Shown one piece after another: positions 1 through 8,594 of a DNA stretch of 64,000 bases. The position numbers and the translations under genes are program-made. The notes beneath the pieces were generated by a model. The model worked only from the letters and a program-made list of their open reading frames with translations, was not told where the DNA came from and made no database searches. The DNA comes from Epithemia pelagica (Eukaryota > Bacillariophyta > Bacillariophyceae > Surirellales > Surirellaceae): positions 2,604,001 to 2,668,000 of the forward strand of contig OX337240.1 of assembly GCA_946965045.2 (NCBI GenBank). The letters run 5' to 3'. The stretch's first letter is position 1; each line of letters begins with the position of its first letter.

Positions 1-2923
1 CCATACTGTCTCTCACCACTTGCATGAACTTCGTCTTGTTGCCTTTCTTGTTTCTTGTCAAGCGTCGGAAGTATCGCTTCCCAAGACCCCATGCGTACTC
101 GATCCCTTCACCCGCCAGTTCGCAGTGGTATTTTGGTGTGACGAGGATTTCAAGGTTGCGAGAATATCGCTGCGAGAGATCAGCCGCCAGTTGTTCGAGG
201 GCTGATCTCTCATTCTTGAAGTCCTCGCACGATCCCATCAGGTAAGTCAAGGAATACTTCTTGTATTCCTCCATCTTGTCCTCACGGACCTGTCCTGAAC
301 CATCCAACCATGTCTTACTCATGTCCTTGCGGTATTCCTGGAGCTTGGTGGTGTCAATGAAACCACGCTCGCCCAGAACTTGGAAGAGACCCTTTGGTTG
401 CCCGAGCCAGCCCTGCTCCATGACAACTCGGTCTACCTCGGTTGGTAGCTGCCTTGCTGTCGAAATTGCCTGGAGCTGGTCAAGGGATTTGGAATGGTAG
501 GCTTGAAGTGCCCTGTCGCCATGTTGAGCTCCTTGTTGAATGTCATGGCGAATGAGCTCACCAATCAATTCTTTCTTGGACAGCTTGTGTTTCTTTGTTT
601 GATTGGTTGGGTGGTCGAACTTCATTCGTTGTCGTTGCTCCTCAGTGAGAGGAACACCCTTATAAGCAAATGGGCCAGGGTCCGCATCCGTGTATACCAT
701 GGATTGCTTCGACCCTGGCTGAAGACGATGAGGGTGTGGATATGGACCGATGCACTCAACAATTGTCTCATGCATTTTGGGTACCACTCCACCCCAATCC
801 TTGTTCATGGTCTTCTCGTTGAGCCCATCCTTCTGTTTTCGTCCATGACCGCTACTGTTGTCAAAGAGAAAAGCGAAATCAAAGGATGGATAGAGGACCA
901 TCAAACAATCAACCAAGTCCTCAAATTGGAGGGCCATGTGATCGTAGTTCCACCAGCCATCATTGTTGGATCCATAGTCAAAATACGTGCAGAACGCACT
1001 GGCATCCGTGATCTGCCGGATCCGCTTGCTGCTGCCACCAAGTACTTGACTGGCAGAGTCCTCGGCCAAGTACGTCTGCGCTCGACGAGATTGATTGATT
1101 GCCTCTAGCTTCTCGGGGGTGAGCAGGACAACTTCGCCTGAGTTGTCTGAATAGAACCCCCATGCGCGACTCACGAATGCACTAAGCATTAAACCGTGCC
1201 CGTCGTCTTTGGGCAAAAGAACTCCACGCCCTTTGTGGTCCCCCCAACTCTTCTTCGAGAAGGACCATTGCTTGAAAATGGCTTCATCTTGGCCAACAAG
1301 CACAACAGGACGACGCTCAGAAGGGAAACGATGCGACAAATTTCCTCCCAGCAGCTTGTTTTCATCTCTAATGTATGATGAAAACACATCAGGAAAACAA
1401 TCCACATGGTATTCTCGCATTGTTTGGTTCGTCGAAGGGTCTCGAAACTCGAAAGCCCAAACATCCTTCATGAGCTTTTCGGAGACACCCTCAATCTCCC
1501 CGTTTTCTAGTTTGATTGCTTGGTCGGATGGAATCTGAATCCATTGATGCGCAAGCTTTTCCAACTCGAAGTATTTCGAGATGAACTGCTTCCGGGCTTG
1601 AACATTGTCGGCGTCCTCGTGACGGTCCGTGTAGTATGTCTTCTTTGTTTCAGAGAATCGAAACCCAGCATATGTGAGAATCTTCCATGCCGCACCGACT
1701 GAAACACTGGGGAGATTCACTTTTTGACGGAACTCGTCCAACGTGAGCGGCTCTGTGGATGGCTCCCCATCTTCGGTGTCCGTCTGTTGCTCTTTTTTAT
1801 ATATCAATGGGATCAAACTGTCTCGAATGTACATGGCTGCCATCTCGCAGGAGAGGGTCTCCAGATGTTGGCTCGCCCACTTCTGCAGCAATGGGAGTGC
1901 TTCTGGATATTGAGCCAGAAAGCATGGGCACGGCTTCTTCCCAATCTGGATGTACCAGTTTGGATGCGGGAACTTGCCGCTGACCCGGAATGCAACGTTG
2001 GCTCTTTGCACAGTCCGCCAATTCTGCAGACCGCTTTTTGAGATTCTACTCCGTTCGGTTGCATATTTGCAACACGAAGTCCACGTGGCACCATCCTCCA
2101 TGGTGTGCAGGGCTCGCTCATACGCAAGCCTCAGCACCCGCATCCTCATAAGCATCTTTGGGACACAAGAGTTTGGCGGTGGCTCATCTTGGCCCTTGTT
2201 GACAAGAGTCAAAAAACAATCAAACCGTTGTTCCGCCATTTCAAGTGACTCAATCCACCGTTCCAGCTTCTTTCTCGTTGTCTCCTCATTCACTCTCGGA
2301 CCAAAGATTTTGCTCACAACGGGCCGGTCGAAGAAATCTACGGCAGAAGAGTCACTGGAGGCATTGGAATGCTCGTTGTTGTTGTTGTTTCCATTGTCGT
2401 TTCCTGTGCCTGTGGTTGTTGTTGTTGTGGTGGTTTCCAGTGCCTCTTCCAAAATCTGCTCTGGGCTTGGTGGTGATGACGCTGCCGTTGTGGCAGTTTC
2501 ATCATCCTTGATTGGTGTTGTGGGTTTCTTGCGTTTGTTCCTCCCTCCAATTCGAATCCGATTGTGGCTTATGAATTTAAGCCACTCGTCAATAGTGTGG
2601 TTGAATTGAGGTGGTGGATCGGTCTGACGAGCCGAAACATAGTAGAATATTTGTTTCCCACCTCGACGTCGCACCTCGTGGCGGTAGATACCCTTGGGAT
2701 TCCACTCTTGCGATAGGAAATGGAGTCGCCATTCACTACCTGAGCGCATTAAAGATCGATTCATCATTGTTGCGTCAGATAATTCCGGAATCCACTGCTT
2801 CAAGAAGACGGCAATCTCAGCGTCAATAATCCACCGGTTTGTCCAGAGGAAGCGCATTGGATGGCATCTGAAGCCAAATTCGTCGCATATGGTTGTGTAT
2901 GGCCCTGTATATGATTGAACCAT
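1..2923 (-). CDS. DDE-type transposase-like protein, C-terminus off the left edge
   Basis: A single open frame of about 974 codons runs on the minus strand from ATG at 2923 to the window edge; the nearest upstream in-frame stops (TAG, TGA near 2980-2995) make this the first start. I translated it by hand and found no break. A Thr/Asn-rich low-complexity stretch lies near 2350-2500. A possible catalytic triad is visible: Asp in Gly-Gln-Asp-Glu (about 1300), Asp in Leu-Phe-Asp-Asn-Ser-Ser-Gly-His (about 850), and Glu in a Lys-Tyr-His-Cys-Glu-Leu ... Ile-Glu-Tyr-Ala-Trp-Gly block (about 75-100). That order, with Gly-Gln-Pro-Lys-Gly-Leu ... Leu-Gly-Glu-Arg-Gly-Phe before the last block, matches as I recall it a large, mostly uncharacterised family of eukaryotic (notably fungal) DDE proteins. 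The triad assignment and mobility are inference; no second end of the element is visible. Confidence 0.7.
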   Translation of the reverse strand, partial: MVQSYTGPYTTICDEFGFRCHPMRFLWTNRWIIDAEIAVFLKQWIPELSDATMMNRSLMRSGSEWRLHFLSQEWNPKGIYRHEVRRRGGKQIFYYVSARQTDPPPQFNHTIDEWLKFISHNRIRIGGRNKRKKPTTPIKDDETATTAASSPPSPEQILEEALETTTTTTTTGTGNDNGNNNNNEHSNASSDSSAVDFFDRPVVSKIFGPRVNEETTRKKLERWIESLEMAEQRFDCFLTLVNKGQDEPPPNSCVPKMLMRMRVLRLAYERALHTMEDGATWTSCCKYATERSRISKSGLQNWRTVQRANVAFRVSGKFPHPNWYIQIGKKPCPCFLAQYPEALPLLQKWASQHLETLSCEMAAMYIRDSLIPLIYKKEQQTDTEDGEPSTEPLTLDEFRQKVNLPSVSVGAAWKILTYAGFRFSETKKTYYTDRHEDADNVQARKQFISKYFELEKLAHQWIQIPSDQAIKLENGEIEGVSEKLMKDVWAFEFRDPSTNQTMREYHVDCFPDVFSSYIRDENKLLGGNLSHRFPSERRPVVLVGQDEAIFKQWSFSKKSWGDHKGRGVLLPKDDGHGLMLSAFVSRAWGFYSDNSGEVVLLTPEKLEAINQSRRAQTYLAEDSASQVLGGSSKRIRQITDASAFCTYFDYGSNNDGWWNYDHMALQFEDLVDCLMVLYPSFDFAFLFDNSSGHGRKQKDGLNEKTMNKDWGGVVPKMHETIVECIGPYPHPHRLQPGSKQSMVYTDADPGPFAYKGVPLTEEQRQRMKFDHPTNQTKKHKLSKKELIGELIRHDIQQGAQHGDRALQAYHSKSLDQLQAISTARQLPTEVDRVVMEQGWLGQPKGLFQVLGERGFIDTTKLQEYRKDMSKTWLDGSGQVREDKMEEYKKYSLTYLMGSCEDFKNERSALEQLAADLSQRYSRNLEILVTPKYHCELAGEGIEYAWGLGKRYFRRLTRNKKGNKTKFMQVVRDSM

Positions 2924-3021
2924 TTTGTCTGTTCGGGCACAGGCAGAGAGATGGAGGATGAGGGGACTGCCCACGATGTTCGACAGTAGCTACTTTCACT
3001 GCTCCTGGAGACTGAACCACA

Positions 3022-3108
3022 GGTCGAAATGCGCGACACCCCTATGATTTTCTACTACTTTTATATCTATCCTATCGATTAGGTTGGGTGGTGTTTCGCA
3101 TTTCGACC
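3022..3108. repeat. Imperfect inverted repeat (hairpin) upstream of the DDE gene
   Basis: Two 19-bp arms (3022-3040 and 3090-3108) starting GGTCGAAATGCG are inverted and differ at two bases, separated by an AT-rich 49-bp loop. It lies about 100 bp upstream of the transposase start, so it could belong to the right end of that element. The other end is outside the window, so this cannot be tested here. Confidence 0.5.
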
Positions 3109-3114
3109 GGCGAA

Positions 3115-3645
3115 TGGCCATCGTCGCATGAAGCGGTCACTAGTCGTTATTGCATTTTGCATTTTTCAATATGTGCGTGACAAAATGTGAGGAACACGAA
3201 AACCGTAAGTGATCCGAAACGCTGGGGAACTGTGGGCTAAAGTGTAGTATACAATTTCCCACTATGAAAAACTCATGCACTCCGCAACGTGAACCAGCTT
3301 GTAGAACCGCGCCTTGTCCCCCATTCATCCCCCATTTCCCCCCCATTTTCACTTGAATAAATTGAATACTTAAATAATTCTCATAGAATCGTGACGTACA
3401 CAGGACGCACCGACCGTTGGAGCTGAACGCCAGTCCATCAATACTCTTGAGCGTTATGAACAATTTCACATTCATACACTGTCTTAACGATTTGCACATC
3501 TGAAACGCCTTCTACTTTCGTTGGCCTACAATACGAAAGTTAGCGCCAACCCCGAAAGCTGAAAAGCAACAGTACCCGGATATAAGAGGTAAAATGATGA
3601 CGTGTCAGCTTTCAACTTTCGCTACTTTCGTAGAGGCTTAAGGGT
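3115..3645. mobile_element. Degenerate MITE-like sequence related to the element at 3885
   Basis: No convincing gene is present; a 119-codon minus-strand frame (3140-3499) has no recognisable features. The order of short blocks matches the MITE at 3885-4373: a run of Cs followed by a CATTTTCACTTGAATAA-like stretch, then CCGTTGGAG near 3414, a CCGAAAGCTGAAA block near 3553, a CCCGGAT block, and a TGACGTGTCA block near 3600. The right end resembles that of the MITE. The left end is too diverged to fix, so the limits are approximate. Confidence 0.4.
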
Positions 3646-3884
3646 CAGCCTCACAGACGGATGGACACGCACACGCACGGGGACCGGTCTACCAAGAAAG
3701 TCGAACTAGCAAGGCCAGGTGCAGGTGCCTTTCTTAGGAGTAGGTGCTTGTCAAGACTGCGCTCGTGCCACAATGAGAAGCAACCCAAGCCACCACGTGT
3801 CGGTCGACCTAAGACTTTATGGATTACACAACACATGTGCTTCCTGTTTACAAGCCATTTATCTGACCGGAACAGCGCCCCTAA

Positions 3885-4373
3885 GGCCGTTCCTTGATAT
3901 TCTGCAAAAACAAAAATCGACACATGACATCACCTTTTTGTAGACAATTGCGCGACACGCCGTCCTTTGGCATTTACAAAACCAAAACCTATAACCGCAC
4001 TTTTTCCCCCAAGGCCCCCAATAGTCCCCATATTCACTTTGATGATTTGAATACTACAATTATCAAAGTAAGACATTAGGAGGACGTTCCGTCTTCCTCT
4101 TCATTGAGGTTAGGGGGACCGTTGGAGTCGAACGCGCGCCGTTCAAATCCTAAACCGTCATTTTTGTTTCTGTTAGGCCCAATGTACACTAGCAAGAAGA
4201 AAGCACTATCCCTAATGTCTGTTCAGCTTTTGCCGGCCTGCAAAAGTTGGACCCAACTTTTGCAGCCTCAAAAGCTGAAACAGCGTCGAACCCGGATTTG
4301 ACGCCATATTTCCGGGTTTTTTGTGACGTGTCACCCTCCAACTTTTGTTTTTGCAGAAGATCAAGGAACGGCC
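3885..4373. mobile_element. 489-bp MITE, PIF/Harbinger-like by TSD
   Basis: Terminal inverted repeats begin GGCCGTTCCTTGAT and continue as TTCTGCAAAAACAAAA, with one mismatch over about 30 bp. The element is flanked by TAA at 3882-3884 and 4374-4376. The duplicated locus in unit B (about 7300) reads CCCCTAATGCC with no insert, which fixes the empty site and the 3-bp target duplication. A 3-bp T-W-A duplication and a GGC-starting end are typical of PIF/Harbinger elements, so this is probably a non-coding derivative. Near 4239-4266 an internal palindrome (CTGCAAAAGTTGG and its inverse) is present. There is no credible coding sequence. Confidence 0.8.
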
Positions 4374-5491
4374 TAATACCAAAGGATGCATTAGAGTGAC
4401 TCGTGTTTGTAATTCGTACCAGGGCCGAATATTGAAACTTGTCAAACGTTGTGTTGGGGATCCTCTTGTTGCGAACTCGTGAACCTGTCTCTTGGAGAGA
4501 ATACATGGTCGTATAGCGATGACAGACCCGGAATCAAGTCCCAACAAATCAGAGAGGGATGGTTGATCCTGATGCGAACAAGATAGAAGGAGACGGTAGA
4601 GCGTTAAGGAACGACATCGGTGATATGGATGTGAGGATAGCACGTACCAGATGATGAGATTGAGAACGATCGGAAGGGTAGCTATTGGTGGTAGCTGTGC
4701 GAATCCATTCGTATTTTCATCATCACCTTACAGTCGGTGACACGGCGTGATAGCTTTCCCGATATTGAAGGTACGAAAATCATGGCCAATTGGTGTTGCT
4801 GCTGGAATGAACATATCGTAGAACAGTACCAACTCAGGACGTGCACTATCATCACGAATCATGGACGATCCACGGGATTTTCACACGACCACAGAAAGGT
4901 GCCTACAGAGGGGTCTCCAGAAGAGGAACCAGCATTGATAACCCAACGGTGACCTCTAAAATGATCCAGACCAAAGAAACCATCAGTTTCTAACGCTAGT
5001 AAAACAGACATCTCTTTACACCGTCCCTCGTTCGTGATGTTGGTCACCGCTTTGACGTATCTATTCGTGGAGTCTTTTGCGGCTGGCTGATTCCGAAAAT
5101 AGAGTCAATGTAATGAAAGGGGGCTAACATCTCACATATCTGGACCACATACGCGTCGATGACGAGAAAGGTCTGTTGTCTGTTCTCTGTTTGTCGTTGA
5201 GATGTTATGTGTCTCTAGAGCTATTGAAACCACCTAAAAGTTCGCCCGGCGCGAGAGTCATTGTCATGACCAAAAATAGGAGATAAGCCCTCATTGAGTA
5301 AAATCTCGTCTTGTTTCTTGTTGACAACAATACTTTGTCAGTGCCATGACTCCCCAAAAAAATCCTAGAGGATAGAAGTACTCCTTGCAATCATATCAGA
5401 GTAGAATAACAGTTGATCTACGAGATATCGTGATGACGAGACAGAAGCGTTTCCATCGGTCAGATTGTGGCGCTGTGGTTGCGGCAGTCGA

Positions 5492-6616
5492 TTAGAGGGT
5501 GCTGCCATAAATGGCTTGTTCGGCCCACAATGGCAATACAAAAGAGGCCGTTTGGAGGCCCGGATGATAGTACTTGGTGGATATAGATCGGAACCGTTCG
5601 TAGGTGGCTTGCGTGGTGGATCGTGATTGTTCGATGGGACTCTTGTCACATAGTAAAAATCCTATTTGTCCCGTCGGATAAGAGGCAATGGACACAGAAC
5701 CATAACGACATTGAGAAAAGCCAGTGTCCATGGCCGATTTCCTCCAAGCAGCAACTCCTTCCAGATCTGAAGGAATTTGCAACATTTCGGCTTGAAAGAC
5801 AAAGATTCCATTGTCAGGCTCCAACAAACTGTAGACATGCTGCAAGTGCTGTTGCGTATACAACACACTACTGGGAAGTGCCTGTTTGCGTACATGTCCC
5901 TCTTCTTCTTCGGTGGTCGTCCAGGGGTCGGAGGAATCTTGAATAATGACATCGTACGTGACATTTCCCAAGGCAGCTTGTTTTCGACAATAGGCCGCAC
6001 CATCAGTAATGTGCAATCGGACTCGAGGGTCATCCCACTTGTTCCATTGCGGAAAATACTGTTTGCAAACACCAATCACATGACCATCCAAATCCACATG
6101 ATCTACGTGTTCCACTGAAGAGTGCTTGAGGACTTCGGACACAACATGGCCATCTCCACCACCAATCACCAAGACTCGACGAGGATGCGCATGTTGAAAC
6201 AGAGCGACATGAGCCATCATTTCATTGTAGGCTGCCGCATCGCCTTCAGCCAATTGCAAGACACCGTCCAATACCAGAATGCGACCATAATATGGCTTGG
6301 CCGATTCATAAACTTGAATTCGTTGATAGCGAGAGGTCGTATCTACCAGCTTATGCGATACTTGAATTGATTGGGAAAACCCAGTCTCTTCGATACCTTC
6401 ACCCACGGACTGGACTGGTGGGAGAGCGGTGGAGGGCGCGGGAGCAGATGTCCCAAGAATGGATGGAAGAAAGCACATGCATGACACTAGCGCCCAAAAG
6501 AGCATGACATAATGGATGGTAGACACGGCGGGGGATGGTCCTTTGGGTTGCGAGGAAATCATGAGGAGCGATTGGTCTCCTTTGTTTTCATCAGGCATGC
6601 GTTTGGAGCTGCACAT
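5492..6616 (-). CDS. Spermidine-synthase-like aminopropyltransferase, copy A
   Basis: 374 aa. It would transfer the aminopropyl group of decarboxylated S-adenosylmethionine to a polyamine. The SAM-binding Gly-Gly-Gly-Asp-Gly is at residues 152-156, Asp-Leu-Asp (usually Glu-Ile-Asp) at 175-177, Asp-Gly-Ala at 205-207, and the catalytic-loop Asp-Ser-Ser-Asp-Pro at 227-231. The usual Thr-Glu-Arg-Asp-Glu substrate loop reads Ala-Glu-Gly-Asp-Ala (123-127), so the amine acceptor could differ from putrescine. Residues about 35-56 are hydrophobic, suggesting a signal peptide or anchor that cytosolic enzymes of this family lack. Residues from about 80 onward are almost identical to copy B at 19804-20919, while the N-terminus has diverged. 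It is part of a duplicated segment and no partner gene is adjacent. Confidence 0.85.
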   Translation of the reverse strand: MCSSKRMPDENKGDQSLLMISSQPKGPSPAVSTIHYVMLFWALVSCMCFLPSILGTSAPAPSTALPPVQSVGEGIEETGFSQSIQVSHKLVDTTSRYQRIQVYESAKPYYGRILVLDGVLQLAEGDAAAYNEMMAHVALFQHAHPRRVLVIGGGDGHVVSEVLKHSSVEHVDHVDLDGHVIGVCKQYFPQWNKWDDPRVRLHITDGAAYCRKQAALGNVTYDVIIQDSSDPWTTTEEEEGHVRKQALPSSVLYTQQHLQHVYSLLEPDNGIFVFQAEMLQIPSDLEGVAAWRKSAMDTGFSQCRYGSVSIASYPTGQIGFLLCDKSPIEQSRSTTQATYERFRSISTKYYHPGLQTASFVLPLWAEQAIYGSTL

Positions 6617-6757
6617 TTTGGATGATTATATTCTTATTTCTTATTGTTCTTGATCAGAGGGAAGAAAGAAACAATGAGAAAAGACACTTTCCATTGACGC
6701 AATCGAATAATATGAGGATGTAAGATGGAAAACATAGGAGTAGATCAAATGGCGAAC

Positions 6758-7049
6758 CACAAACCACAGCTCGCTTTACAAGTTCGAAGAGTAGCCTTTC
6801 GTTCTTGATTGGGTCTTTCCAAGCGTCTGCGCGCCTATAGGTATTTGAAAAAGACAGAGCGTTGAACGGACATGGTCACACCTCCGCGGTCTATGTTTGT
6901 TGGATTTAGATTAATATTATGGAATGTATTACCATATAGCGCTAGATTTCTATTTAAATAACGTTCGGCGTATGTGGAAGGCCCGTAGGCGTGACAGTCG
7001 CTTACAAGACACCGCCAAGCTCCCCTCAATTTTTTACTCGAAGGTCCTC
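6758..7049. other. Short spacer between duplication units, no gene seen
   Basis: AT-rich sequence between the end of unit A homology and the start of unit B. Only short open frames with no recognisable features are present. Confidence 0.6.
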
Positions 7050-8239
7050 GCACGGGGACCGGTCTACCAAGAAAGTCGAACTACCAAGGCAAGGTGGAGG
7101 TGCCTTTCTTAGGTGCCTGTCAAGACTGCGCTCGTGCCACAATTAGAAGCAACCCAAGCCACCACGTGTCGGTCGACCTAAGACTTTTATGTGGTTACAA
7201 TACGTTATGGGTGTGGCTATACTTTTTTGGATTACACAACACATTTGCTTTCTGTTTACAAGCCATTTATCTGACCGGAACAGCAACAACTCCGTGCCCC
7301 TAATGCCAAAGGATGCATTAGAGTGACTCGTGTTTGTAATTCGTACCAGGGCCGAATATTGAAACTTGTCAAACCTTGTGTTGGTGATCCTCTTGTTGCG
7401 AACTCGTGAACCTGTCTCTTGGAGAGAATACATGGTCGTATAGCGATGAAAGACCCGGAATCAAGTCCCAACAAATCAGAGAGGGATGGTTGATCCTGAT
7501 GGGAACGAGATAGAAGGAGACGGTAGAGCGTTAAGGAACGACATCGGTGATATGGATGTGGGGATAACACGTACCAGATGATGAGATTGAGAACGATCGG
7601 AAGGGTAGCTATTGGTGGTAGCTGTGCGAATCCATTCGTATTTTTATCATCACCTTACAGTCGGTGACACGGCGTGATAGCTTTCTCGATATTGCAGGGA
7701 CGAAAATCATGGCCAATTGGTGTTGCTGCTGGAATGAACATATCGTAGAACAGTACCAACTCAGGACGTGCACTATCATCACGAATCATGGACGATCCAC
7801 GGGATTTTCACACGACCACAGAAAGGTGCCTACAGAGGGGTCTCCAGAAGAGGAACCAGCATTGATTACCCAACGGTGACGTCTAAAATGATCTAGGTAG
7901 ACCAAAGAAACAAACAGTTTCTAACGATAGTATAACAGACATCTATTTCCACCGTCCCTCGTTCGTGATGTTGGTCACTGCTTTGACGTATCTATTCGTG
8001 GAGTCTTTTGCGGCTGGCTGATTCCGAAAAAAGATTCAAGGTTATGAAAGGGAGCTCACATCTCACATATCTGGACCACATACGCGTCGATGACGAGAAA
8101 GGTCTGTTGTCTGTTTTCTGTTTGTCGTTGAGATGTTATGATGTGTCTCTCGAGCTATTGAAACCACCTAAAAGTTCGCCCGGCGCGAGAGTCATTGTCA
8201 TGACCAAAAAAAAGGTAAGCCCTCATTAACGCCATTCGT

Positions 8240-8297
8240 AAGCGAGTAGCGTATAGCTGTCTCCCATATAAGCGAGACAGCTATACGCTACTCGCTT
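8240..8297. repeat. Perfect 24-bp subterminal hairpin, piggyBac left end
   Basis: The arm at 8240-8263, beginning AAGCGAGTAGCGTATAG, is the exact inverse complement of 8274-8297, leaving a 10-bp loop. It starts 10 bp inside the element end. The GCGAGTAGC/GTCTCCCAT motif recurs at the right end, so it may be the transposase binding site. Confidence 0.85.
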
Positions 8298-8594
8298 AAC
8301 TTCGACTTTCATTAACTTCATCAAAAACCAAAGTCTGTCAAATCTGACTTCTTCGTTGGAAAGATCTTGAAATTCTGAATAACTTCATATATGATAGTCT
8401 ACAGTAAATACACAGTCATTAGCGTGATATTTTGCTTTGAAAAATTGACGATTTTCCTCAATTTTGTTCATTTCGATCATCCTTCGCCCATGGCCCAACT
8501 TTGTACTCTTATACATATCTACCATTTGGGCCGATCGTTGCAGGATTCTCCATTCCGACGGTCCATATAGTGAAGAAGACGTCCACGAAAGGCA

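Larger units (their letters stand above)
3675..6757. repeat. Segmental duplication, unit A
   Basis: This segment aligns with unit B (7050 to about 21043) from GCACGGGGACCGG onward. It contains about 1.6 kb of non-coding sequence and a spermidine-synthase-like gene. In unit A the only insertion seen is the MITE at 3885-4373; the corresponding site near 7301 in unit B is empty. The two units are in direct tandem orientation, separated by about 290 bp (6758-7049) in which I see no gene or repeat. Confidence 0.8.

Noticed and set aside
494-1108. Plus-strand 204-codon frame
   Set aside because: It is antisense to the long continuous minus-strand DDE-type ORF, which has clear motifs.
8241-8297. 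Hairpin as a transcription terminator or CRISPR repeat
   Set aside because: It is single, eukaryotic in context and mirrored at the other end of a piggyBac element.
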